From an uncultured Rhodospirillales bacterium (lineage in GTDB: Bacteria; Pseudomonadota; Alphaproteobacteria; Acetobacterales; Acetobacteraceae), in assembly GCA_903932545.1 (NCBI GenBank), contig CAIZGT010000353.1, positions 1 through 8,745 on the forward strand: a DNA stretch of 8,745 nt. The letters run 5' to 3'. A program made the translations under genes and the position numbers. Positions 1 through 6,158 of this stretch are shown here, piece by piece. A model generated the notes under the pieces. That model saw only the letters and a program-made list of their open reading frames with translations. It did no database searches and had not been told where the DNA came from. Within the stretch, counting starts at the first letter, position 1. The number at the start of each line of letters is the position of its first letter.

Positions 1-621
1 CTGCCTGATGAGCTGGGCGACCTGCTGTTCCAGGTGGTCTATCATGCGCGGATGGCCGAGGAAGCGGGCCGTTTTGCCTTCGTGGACGTGGCAAAAGCCA
101 TCGCCGACAAGATGATAAGGCGTCATCCGCATGTGTTCGGGGAGGCTGCTGCGCGCGATGCGGGCATGCAAACCGCCGCCTGGGAAGCACAGAAACAGGC
201 GGAACGGGCTGCGCGCGCTGAAACGGGCACGCTGGCGGGGATTCCTCTGGCCCTGCCTGCGCTCACCCGAGCCCGCAAAATAACCTCACGCGCTGCCCGC
301 GTCGGATTTGACTGGCCGGATGCCGAGGCGGTTATCCAGAAGATGGAGGAGGAGATCGCCGAACTCCGTGCCGAACTCGCCACCGCCGATAAGGCGCGGC
401 TGGAAGACGAGTTTGGCGATATCATGTTCGTCGCCGCTTCGTTGGCGCGGAAGCTGGATATCGATCCGGAGGCGAGTTTGCGCGGCGCGATTGCGAAATT
501 TTCGCGACGGTTTGGCACGGTTGAGGCTGAGTTGGCGCGGCAGGGACGCACCCCGAGTGAGTCGAGCCTTGAGGAGATGGAAGCGATTTGGCAGCAGGTG
601 AAGCGTCGGGAACGGCTGTAG
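1..621 (+). CDS. mazG: MazG nucleoside triphosphate pyrophosphohydrolase, 3' part (5' end outside the window)
   Basis: MazG hydrolyses NTPs and dNTPs to the monophosphate plus pyrophosphate, as cytosolic nucleotide-pool cleaning. The reading frame is open from base 1, so the start lies upstream; 206 codons and a TAG stop are present, and roughly the first 60 residues of a typical ~260-residue MazG are missing. The fragment starts inside the first MazG domain, with E4-L-G-D7 and the family signature RRHPHVFG at residues 40-47. The linker (SLPALMRAQK-like, here ALPALTRARK, 84-93) leads to the second domain, which keeps the complete metal-binding pattern: E118-I-A-E121 and E137-F-G-D140. The C-terminus EEMEAIWQQVKRRE (191-204) closely follows the E. 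coli MazG ending as I remember it. The gene converges on the MBL hydrolase gene, with a hairpin between the stops. The GTG at 34 is internal and is not the real start. Family assignment is very secure. Confidence 0.95.
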   Translation: MPDELGDLLFQVVYHARMAEEAGRFAFVDVAKAIADKMIRRHPHVFGEAAARDAGMQTAAWEAQKQAERAARAETGTLAGIPLALPALTRARKITSRAARVGFDWPDAEAVIQKMEEEIAELRAELATADKARLEDEFGDIMFVAASLARKLDIDPEASLRGAIAKFSRRFGTVEAELARQGRTPSESSLEEMEAIWQQVKRRERL

Positions 622-648
622 GGTGGGATGCCAAACGGTATCCCACCC
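621..648. terminator. Hairpin between convergent mazG and MBL hydrolase genes, likely bidirectional terminator
   Basis: Arms GGGTGGGATGCC (621-632) and GGTATCCCACCC (637-648) pair over 12 bp with one G-T wobble around the loop AAAC. The hairpin begins on the last base of the mazG stop and ends 5 bases before the stop of the opposite gene, the expected place for a shared terminator. No T-tract follows on either strand, so it is not a textbook Rho-independent terminator; it may instead be a 3'-end stabiliser or an intergenic palindromic repeat element. Confidence 0.55.
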
Positions 649-653
649 CACGA

Positions 654-1622
654 TCACACCGGCGCTTTCCAGAACCCCGGCACCAGATTGTAGCCGCTGC
701 CCTCACGCTCAATCGATCCGAATGACGGGAACGAGGCGTGATAGAAGCCCACGCCCGCCTTCTCGCTCGCCAGCATGTCGAGCATTTTGTGCCGCGTGGC
801 GCGCGCCAAAACCGGGTCGTTGTCATACAACACCGACCAATCCGGGTGTTTGGCGAACAGATACGGCACGTTGGTGATGTCGGACACCGCCATGAAGGTG
901 GCGCCGCCCGAGGCAATCGCAAACATCGAATGACCCGGCGTGTGGCCAGGAGCGCCAATCGAGGTGATGCCAGGGGCCACTTCTTCGCCCCATTTATACA
1001 TGGTGAGATGCTTCAGCTTCGGCCCCAACACCCGGTCCACCGCTTTGGCATAACCTTGCGTGATCGTGGACGACGCGGCTGGCGCGTCCTTTGTCCAATA
1101 GTTCAATTCAGTCTCGTTGATCTTGATCTCGGCCTCGGGGAACACCTCCGTGCCGTCCTTCAGGCGCAGGCCGTTGATGTGGTCGGGATGCAAATGGCTG
1201 AGCACCACAATGTCCACGTCTTCGGGCTTGAACCCAGCGGCGCGGAAATTCTTCATCCATGTGCCGGTTGTCGGCGGCCCCATGTCACCAATGCCGGTGT
1301 CGATCAAAACCAGCTTGCTGCCGGTGTTGACCACCAGGGTGTTGAACGGCACCTGAATTCGGTCGGTGGGCAGGAATTGTGCGGCCAACGTTGCGCGCAC
1401 TTCTTCAGGCGTGGCGTTGATCACGAAACCGTCGATTTTGGGGATCACGCCATAACCGTCTGAAATCACCGTGATCTCATACGAACCAAGCTTGCTGCGA
1501 TAGAATGCTGGCCCTGGCACGCCCGCGATTGGGGCTGCAGCTTGGGCTGGTATGATGCGGCTGGTGGCGGCGATTCCCGCGCCAACAGAGGTGATAAGCG
1601 CTTGGCGGCGTGTGATCAGCAT
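654..1622 (-). CDS. Tat-exported metallo-beta-lactamase-fold hydrolase (methyl parathion hydrolase-like)
   Basis: This is a 322-residue dinuclear-metal hydrolase, probably periplasmic. The N-terminus MLITRRQALITSVGAG has a twin-arginine motif (R5-R6) followed by a hydrophobic stretch and an Ala-rich cleavage region (about 26-30, PAQAAA). The MBL core is complete: H143-L-H145-P-D147-H148, then H227 in GHTPGH, D248 in AVSD, and H295 in YHASF. This set and spacing match the seven metal ligands known for methyl parathion hydrolase and its relatives, so both metal sites should be filled. Family members hydrolyse lactones, esters or phosphotriesters; the substrate here cannot be read from sequence. 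The ATG at 1622 is preceded by GGGAGA (1636-1631), 8 bases away, which supports this start. The gene is convergent with mazG and lies 68 bp downstream of a small membrane-protein ORF on the same strand. A 9-bp inverted repeat encloses its ribosome-binding site. Confidence 0.92.
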   Translation of the reverse strand: MLITRRQALITSVGAGIAATSRIIPAQAAAPIAGVPGPAFYRSKLGSYEITVISDGYGVIPKIDGFVINATPEEVRATLAAQFLPTDRIQVPFNTLVVNTGSKLVLIDTGIGDMGPPTTGTWMKNFRAAGFKPEDVDIVVLSHLHPDHINGLRLKDGTEVFPEAEIKINETELNYWTKDAPAASSTITQGYAKAVDRVLGPKLKHLTMYKWGEEVAPGITSIGAPGHTPGHSMFAIASGGATFMAVSDITNVPYLFAKHPDWSVLYDNDPVLARATRHKMLDMLASEKAGVGFYHASFPSFGSIEREGSGYNLVPGFWKAPV

Positions 1623-1653
1623 GTTTTTTTTCTCCCGTTAAACGGCTGATCAC
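1612..1653 (-). promoter_or_regulatory. Inverted repeat enclosing the MBL hydrolase ribosome-binding site
   Basis: GTGATCAGC (1612-1620) and GCTGATCAC (1645-1653) are perfect 9-base inverted repeats. In the mRNA read from the minus strand they would form a 9-bp stem whose 24-base loop (1644-1621) holds the GGGAGA Shine-Dalgarno sequence, an A-tract and the first two bases of the start codon; the G of AUG starts the 3' arm. Such a fold could tune translation. The two arms could equally be a protein-binding site built on TGATCA. No regulator is visible here. The repeat is directly seen; any function is inference. Confidence 0.35.
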
Positions 1654-1690
1654 CACATAATGTATGCGGTCTAGAAGTCCATACAGCTGT

Positions 1691-1879
1691 TTATTTCGTG
1701 ATAATTTCTATCGGCGCACAGTTCTTACGACCAGACATCAGGCAGTCCTCCATGCGGCTGTCAGCGCGCATCTGGCGCTGCAGCGCCAGGCCAGCCACCA
1801 GCAGCGCCACCACCACCAACAAGGCCATAATTGCGCCGGTGCGCGAGGGGGGAGCTTGGTTGTCGTTTGGCGACATCAT
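1691..1879 (-). CDS. Small single-pass membrane protein, hypothetical
   Basis: This 62-residue ORF has a polar N-terminus (1-15), one clear hydrophobic segment (about 16-33, GAIMALLVVVALLVAGLA), a basic turn (QRQMR) and a short tail with two cysteines, C46 and C54, in DCLMSGRKNCAP. Such an N-in tail could lie in the periplasm, where the cysteines might pair. I do not recognise a named family. The organisation looks protein-like rather than random: one clean membrane segment, charges on the positive-inside side, and a compact Cys motif. Two adjacent ATGs (1879 and 1876) are possible starts; GAAG lies 7 bases before the second, a weak ribosome-binding site. It lies 68 bp upstream of the MBL hydrolase gene on the same strand, so it may be its operon partner, and it diverges from the alpha/beta hydrolase gene. 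With it, the stretch 1623-1924 is otherwise only short promoter-sized DNA. Confidence 0.6.
   Translation of the reverse strand: MMSPNDNQAPPSRTGAIMALLVVVALLVAGLALQRQMRADSRMEDCLMSGRKNCAPIEIITK
1772..1789. repeat. Perfect 18-bp palindrome CTGGCGCTGCAGCGCCAG
   Basis: The 18 bases read identically on both strands, and one T-G wobble pair could extend the arms. As RNA from either strand it could fold into a 7-bp GC-rich stem with a UGCA loop. It lies inside the small membrane-protein ORF, coding for part of the LALQRQ stretch at the end of its membrane segment, and about 135-150 bp before the start of the divergent alpha/beta hydrolase gene. No T-tract follows. It might be an operator or a coincidence of GC-rich Leu/Ala/Gln codons. 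Confidence 0.4.
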
Positions 1880-1889
1880 GCAGCTTCGG

Positions 1890-1918
1890 TTGACAGAAGG
1901 GGGGTGAGCACTTCACTT
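1890..1918 (+). promoter_or_regulatory. Candidate promoter of the hydrolase operon (good -35, poor -10)
   Basis: A perfect TTGACA (1890-1895) lies just upstream of the alpha/beta hydrolase gene. At 16-17 bp spacing the -10 would be TTCACT or TCACTT (1912-1918), which fits the consensus poorly. Transcription from it would begin at about 1923-1926, practically on the ATG at 1925, giving a leaderless message. The -35 is seen; promoter activity is inference. Confidence 0.25.
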
Positions 1919-1924
1919 CGTGCC

Positions 1925-2788
1925 ATGCGCATCATCCTCACGTTCCTGTTGATCTGCGCGGCCCTGTTGTCCGGGTCCGCACCGGTGTTGGCCGGTGAGC
2001 GGTTCATTACCACAAGCGATGGCGTACGGCTGCATGTGATGGAGGTGGGGCCGGTGAAATCAACGGCACCTGTTCTGTTGTTTGTGCCGGGCTGGACAAT
2101 GCCGGGCTGGATTTTTCAGCCCCAAATCGCAGAATTTTCCAAGCAATACCGGGTGGTGGTGCTCGACCCGCGTGGCCAGGGGCAGAGCGATGTCCCCGCC
2201 AGCGGCTACACTTATGACCGTCGGGCAGCGGATATTGGTGAGGTGATCGAACAGCTCAATCTGCACCGCGTCGTACTCGTCGGCTGGTCCCTCGGCATGC
2301 TCGACTCGCTGGCTTATGTGCATGCGCGTGGAGATTCCGCGTTGGCCGGGCTGGTGTTGATCGACAATTCGGTGGGAGAGGAGCCAGCGCCTGCGCCGTC
2401 CAAACATGTCTATCACGCAGTTCCGCCGCAGACCCATGCGCAGTTTATGGCGAGTTTCGTTCGCTCGATGTTCCATCATCCGCAAGCGGCGGATTACCTC
2501 AATCGCCTGACGGAAGCCGCGTTGCGCACCCCAGTGCGGGCGGCCAACGCGCTGCTGGCCTATGCGGTGCCGCGAACCTATTGGAAAGAGGCGGTTTATG
2601 CCACTGCCAAGCCGGTGTTCTACGTCGTCCGCCCTGCCTTTGCCGGTCAGGCGGGCAATCTGGCGGCGCATCATCCGGCGGCAGAGACGATGGTGATGGG
2701 CGACACCGGGCATGCGTTGTTCGTCGATGAAGCACCGGGCTTCAACGCCGCTTTGCACAGTTTTCTGGATCGGCGGATCGGCGGATGA
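1925..2788 (+). CDS. Exported alpha/beta-fold hydrolase, first gene of a three-gene operon
   Basis: This is a 287-residue serine hydrolase of the alpha/beta fold with a Sec-type signal peptide: MRIILTFLLICAALLSGSAPVLAG, cleavage likely after A23. The fold landmarks appear in order: an oxyanion-loop region FVPGWTMPGW (53-62), LDPRGQGQSD (80-89), the nucleophile elbow G120-W-S122-L-G124, and catalytic His263 in GDTGHALFVDEAPGF. The acid is less certain; D147 in LVLID after strand 6 is a candidate. The substrate is unknown. I chose ATG 1925 because it starts a clean signal peptide. GTG 1904 is a real alternative with AGAAGG (1895-1900) only 3 bases before it, adding seven residues. The frame is open upstream to 1664, but that part reads as Gln/His/Arg-rich nonsense antisense to the small ORF. 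The stop overlaps the next start (ATGA), indicating translational coupling. Family certain, role unknown. Confidence 0.9.
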   Translation: MRIILTFLLICAALLSGSAPVLAGERFITTSDGVRLHVMEVGPVKSTAPVLLFVPGWTMPGWIFQPQIAEFSKQYRVVVLDPRGQGQSDVPASGYTYDRRAADIGEVIEQLNLHRVVLVGWSLGMLDSLAYVHARGDSALAGLVLIDNSVGEEPAPAPSKHVYHAVPPQTHAQFMASFVRSMFHHPQAADYLNRLTEAALRTPVRAANALLAYAVPRTYWKEAVYATAKPVFYVVRPAFAGQAGNLAAHHPAAETMVMGDTGHALFVDEAPGFNAALHSFLDRRIGG

Positions 2789-5175
2789 AGTCTCACTTGC
2801 GCGCGTTTGCGGCGATGTTGCCGCTGTTTTTGGTCTCACTCGCAACTGTGGGTTTTGAGATCGCATTGACCCGTTATTTCGCCGTCGCGAAATGGTCGGA
2901 ATATGGCTACTGGGTGATCTCGATTGTGCTCGCCGGGTTCGCCTTCTCCGGCGTGGCGCTGGCGTTGGCGCGGCCGTTCTTCACCCGGCATGGCGATGCG
3001 CTGATGGCGTTTCTGCCCGCTTCACTGATCGCCGCCGCCGGGCTTGGCTTTTTTGCGGTGACGCAGAACCCGTTCAACCCGCTGCAATTGCAAAACCCGG
3101 CAACGCTATGGCCGCAAATTGGGCTGATCTTCGGCTATTATGCCGCACTTTTCCCGTTCTTCTTCCTGGCTGGCATCTATGTCAGCCTAAGCTTCGTGCG
3201 CAACGATAGCCGTCTGGGCATGGTGTATTGCTACGACCTCACCGGCGCGGGTGCAGGTTCGATGCTGGCCTTGGCGCTGATGTCGGTGGTGCATCCGTTT
3301 GAACTGTTGCCCTGCCTGCTGGTGCCGATGGCGCTCGCCGCGGCCTTTGTGCCGCGCTGGCGGGTGGCGTTGCCGGTGGCGGTGCTGGTGCTGTGCGCTA
3401 CCGAGGCGCTGCTGCTACTCGGGCCGCAGGCAAGCTTCAACGATTTCAAGGCGATCTACGCGCCGCTGCACACGCCCAACGCCAAAATCATTGGCGAAAT
3501 CCGCTCAGCACGCGGCTTTTATACAATTTTGGATGATTTTACCGAGCGGGTCGACACGGATTTGTCCAACAATGCCGGCGAGATGGGCCTCGCTGGGCCA
3601 CCAACCACGTTTGGCTTTTACCGCGACGGCAACCGCATCGCAGCCTTGCCGCGCGCGGGGCAACTCGACACGCATTATGCCGCCGCCACCCTCGCCGGGC
3701 TGCCCTACAAGATGGAGCGCAATGCGCGCGCTTTGCTGATCGGCAGTTCGGGCGGTTTCCATGCCGCTGAAGCTGCAGCGCTCGGCGCGCGTGGTCTGCT
3801 GGTGGTGGAGCCGGAGACTGCCTTGCGCGGCATGATGCTGGGCGCGGATCACCGTCCGTTGGCGCTGGGAAGCAGCCCGCTGGCCGCTGTGCTTGGCCGC
3901 CAATTCGACATTATCGACATTGCTGGAGACTTCCTCGACGCCGCCGAAGCCAATCAAACGGCGTTCACTGCTGAGGTGATTGCCAGCTATGTCGGCGCGT
4001 TGTCGCATGATGGGATATTGTCCATCCCGGTGTCGATCCGCGAATTTCCGGCCTACGCCATTCGCATGCTGGCCACTGTGCGCGAGGGGTTGCACGAGGC
4101 CGGGATCGCGCGGCCTTGGAACAATGTGCTGGTGTATCGCTCGGCGTGGAATGTGCGCATTTTGGTCTCACCTGAGCCGTTCGACGCCGCGCGGATCAGT
4201 CAGGCGCGGCAATTTGCCCAGGAACGCAGCTTCGATCTCTCGTATTTTCCAGGCATTGAAACAGCGCCTCGCAGTGAGATATTCAACGACCTTCCGCCGG
4301 TGTCGTTCAGCACTGGGGAAGTGTCAGCAAGCGATAAGGCGCAGGACGCGATTGCTGATGAGGCGCCAGCCGCGCTGCACGGCGCGGTGACGGAATCAGA
4401 TCGCGCTTTCGACCTGCGGCCGATCACCTTCGACCGTCCGGAATTCTATAACGTGCTGCGGCTATCACAGTTGCGTCAGGTGTTAACAAGGTTAGAGATT
4501 CTGCCGCAGCCGGAGATTGGCGCGCTGGTTAATCTCGCGGTGCTCGGGCAAGCCGCTGTGATAGCGCTGCTGGTGCTCGCCGTGCCGCTGGTGGCGGGGC
4601 GCCGGGTGCGGGCACCGGGGATCAGCGCGCCGCGTGCGGCGCTGTATTTCGCAGCGCTCGGCCTCGGCTTCCTGTTTATCGAGCTTTACGCCATCGATCG
4701 CGCCAGCTTCTATCTCAACGACCGCACCAGCGGTTTTGCCATCGTGTTGACGGCGATGCTGATTTTCTCTGGTGTTGGCAGCCTGCTCAGCGAGCGTTTC
4801 GTCAGCATGCCGCGACAGGGGATTGATGCGGCGGTGTTGGTGATCGTGGCGTGGTGCGTTGCCGTTTACTTCTTCCAGCAGAACGCCATCCTCAGCACGC
4901 TTGACCTGCCTTATATGACCCGCGTGGGATTGGTGATCGCCGCTCTGGCCCCAGTCTCGCTGGCGCTCGGCTTGCCGTTTCCGTTGGGGCTCAGCCGGGC
5001 AGGCAAGGATGGGTTCATGCCGTGGGCCTGGGGGCTGAACGGCGCGTTCTCTGTGGTGTCCACGCCGCTGGCCAATCTGATTGCATGGCAATCTGGCCAC
5101 GCGGCAGTTCTTATTTCGGCGCTGTGCCTGTATGTGATCGCCAACGTTGCTTTCCCCCGAGATCGGAAGATTTGA
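2785..5175 (+). CDS. Polytopic membrane protein with central spermidine synthase-like (Rossmann) domain
   Basis: The protein has 796 residues in three parts. Residues 1-213 hold about six or seven membrane helices, including the family-typical FEIALTRYFAVAKW (24-37) and ISIVLAGFAFSGVAL (45-59). Residues about 214-575 are a soluble domain like spermidine/spermine synthases and related methyltransferases. Residues 580-790 hold about seven more helices with LGLGFLFIELYAIDRASFYL (625-644) and ALGLPFPLGLSRAG (727-740). This resembles the bacterial membrane-embedded spermidine-synthase-like family. In the soluble domain the nucleotide-binding strand reads LLIGSSGGFHAAEAAALGA (317-335) followed by VVEPE (340-344). 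The glycine loop and the acidic residue ending strand 2 are kept, but the GGGDG-type loop of true aminopropyltransferases is not, so polyamine synthesis is doubtful. It starts within the hydrolase stop (ATGA) and stops 2 bases before the methyltransferase gene. The real reaction is unknown; the family call is fairly sure. Confidence 0.85.
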   Translation: MKSHLRAFAAMLPLFLVSLATVGFEIALTRYFAVAKWSEYGYWVISIVLAGFAFSGVALALARPFFTRHGDALMAFLPASLIAAAGLGFFAVTQNPFNPLQLQNPATLWPQIGLIFGYYAALFPFFFLAGIYVSLSFVRNDSRLGMVYCYDLTGAGAGSMLALALMSVVHPFELLPCLLVPMALAAAFVPRWRVALPVAVLVLCATEALLLLGPQASFNDFKAIYAPLHTPNAKIIGEIRSARGFYTILDDFTERVDTDLSNNAGEMGLAGPPTTFGFYRDGNRIAALPRAGQLDTHYAAATLAGLPYKMERNARALLIGSSGGFHAAEAAALGARGLLVVEPETALRGMMLGADHRPLALGSSPLAAVLGRQFDIIDIAGDFLDAAEANQTAFTAEVIASYVGALSHDGILSIPVSIREFPAYAIRMLATVREGLHEAGIARPWNNVLVYRSAWNVRILVSPEPFDAARISQARQFAQERSFDLSYFPGIETAPRSEIFNDLPPVSFSTGEVSASDKAQDAIADEAPAALHGAVTESDRAFDLRPITFDRPEFYNVLRLSQLRQVLTRLEILPQPEIGALVNLAVLGQAAVIALLVLAVPLVAGRRVRAPGISAPRAALYFAALGLGFLFIELYAIDRASFYLNDRTSGFAIVLTAMLIFSGVGSLLSERFVSMPRQGIDAAVLVIVAWCVAVYFFQQNAILSTLDLPYMTRVGLVIAALAPVSLALGLPFPLGLSRAGKDGFMPWAWGLNGAFSVVSTPLANLIAWQSGHAAVLISALCLYVIANVAFPRDRKI
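5165..5170 (+). promoter_or_regulatory. Ribosome-binding site that fixes the start of the exported PCMT gene
   Basis: GGAAGA lies 7 bases before GTG 5178, a normal spacing. The in-frame TTG at 5172, which overlaps the preceding stop, is only 1 base away from it. This favours GTG 5178. The element lies inside the end of the upstream membrane-protein gene. Confidence 0.55.
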
Positions 5176-5177
5176 CC

Positions 5178-6065
5178 GTGCCCATCGACCTGACCCGCCG
5201 CACTGTATTGACCGGGGCTGCTGCCTCGCTCGCCATCCCGTTCGCGGCCTCGGCTGCGACATCCGTTCCCGCGTTTCCGAATGGCTGGAACCGTGACGCC
5301 TATATGAGCGCGATGGCCGCCTCTGGCCGTCCGGTTAATCTTTCGCAGGGGCAGTTTGACGCGATTCAGGCGCGCAAGCCCGCTGCGATGAAGCAGATTG
5401 CGTCATATCTGAAAGAGCGCCTGGGCTCGGCAGATCCCGCTGTCCTGGCCGCGTTTGAGGAAGTACCGCGCGAGTATTTCCACTATCAATATGACGAGAA
5501 GCGCGCCACGCCGGGTGATTGCTATGAAGAAAACCCCAAGCCTTGGGCGCTTGGCTATGGCTCGGCGCTGTCGGATTATCTCGGCCAAGCTTATATGACG
5601 CAGGTTGCAAAGCCAAAGCCGGGCGACGTGACGCTGGAAATTGGCACCGGCAGCGGCTTCCAATCGTCGCTGCTCAGCCGGATCGTGAAGAAATCCTACT
5701 CTATCGAGATCATCGAGCCACTGGGCAATGCGGTGCACAAGATCTTCGCGCCGCTTGGTTATGACAATGTGGAAACCCGGGTGGGGGACGGCTATTTCGG
5801 CTGGCCAGAAGTGGAGGGCGGGTTTGACATCATCATCATCACCTGTGCCGCACAATACGCCCCGCCGGAATTATTCAAGCAGCTCAAACCGGGTGGGCGC
5901 GCGCTGATCCCGATTGGCCAGCCGTTCAAGCGTGGCCAGTTCCTGTATGTTTACACCAAGGACGAGGATGGCAAAATTCACACCAAGAAAGATGTGGGCG
6001 TGTTCTTCATTCCGATGACCGGGACGATGATGAAAGTGCCTGCCCCTGCCGGTGCGCCGAGCTGA
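5178..6065 (+). CDS. Protein-L-isoaspartate O-methyltransferase family protein with Tat signal
   Basis: Classical PCMT uses S-adenosylmethionine to methylate isoaspartyl residues in damaged proteins so they can be repaired. This 295-residue homologue carries PCMT landmarks in order: VPREYF (96-101), SAM motif I LEIGTGSGF (153-161), IEIIEP (176-181), GDGYFGWPE (203-211) followed by FDIIIITCAA (216-225), LKPGGRALIPIG (236-247), and FFIPMTG (276-282). The N-terminus PIDLTRRTVLTGAAASLAIPFAASAA is a twin-arginine signal (R7-R8), with likely cleavage after about residue 26-27, so the enzyme should be exported folded. The usual substrate-side stretch around PxxIGxGQTIS is replaced by ALGYGSALSDYLGQAYMTQ (124-142), so the substrate may differ. 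The start is GTG 5178, set by GGAAGA at 5165-5170; TTG 5172 is the alternative. It is the last gene of the operon, 2 bases after the membrane protein. Fold certain, substrate and location inferred. Confidence 0.9.
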   Translation: MPIDLTRRTVLTGAAASLAIPFAASAATSVPAFPNGWNRDAYMSAMAASGRPVNLSQGQFDAIQARKPAAMKQIASYLKERLGSADPAVLAAFEEVPREYFHYQYDEKRATPGDCYEENPKPWALGYGSALSDYLGQAYMTQVAKPKPGDVTLEIGTGSGFQSSLLSRIVKKSYSIEIIEPLGNAVHKIFAPLGYDNVETRVGDGYFGWPEVEGGFDIIIITCAAQYAPPELFKQLKPGGRALIPIGQPFKRGQFLYVYTKDEDGKIHTKKDVGVFFIPMTGTMMKVPAPAGAPS

Positions 6066-6115
6066 TTGGGTGTGGCAATAATGTCGGTGTGATGCTCTGG
6101 TGCCAAACGGAAAAT

Positions 6116-6131
6116 TTCGCGTATATGCGAA
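6116..6131. repeat. Short inverted repeat in the gap between the PCMT and propeller genes
   Basis: TTCGC (6116-6120) and GCGAA (6127-6131) flank GTATAT. The 93-bp gap 6066-6158 otherwise shows no convincing terminator or promoter. The repeat may be a small operator or chance. The gap marks the change from GC-rich to AT-rich DNA. Confidence 0.2.
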
Positions 6132-6158
6132 TGTCCAGCAGTTAAAGGCTATGGATGT

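Noticed and set aside
738..1463. 241-codon ORF on the plus strand
   Set aside because: Antisense to the MBL hydrolase with its complete active site; composition is typical of a shadow frame.
1664..1924. Upstream in-frame extension of the alpha/beta hydrolase to ATG 1664
   Set aside because: The extra 87 residues are Gln/His/Arg/Ser-rich, lie antisense to the small membrane ORF and would bury the signal peptide; ATG 1925 or GTG 1904 is better.
2060..2866. 268-codon ORF on the minus strand
   Set aside because: It is antisense to the hydrolase gene, Arg/His/Gln-rich and without recognisable motifs: a high-GC shadow frame.
5022..5177. Upstream in-frame extension of the PCMT gene to 5022
   Set aside because: It would overlap 154 bases of the membrane-protein gene and bury the Tat signal; GTG 5178 has a ribosome-binding site.
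4492..5262. 256-codon ORF on the minus strand
   Set aside because: Antisense to the membrane-protein gene, very Arg/Gln/His-rich, no family motif.
629..6110. 10-base word TGCCAAACGG after both mazG (629-638) and the PCMT gene (6101-6110)
   Set aside because: Dozens of 10-base matches are expected by chance, and the second copy lacks the flanking stem.
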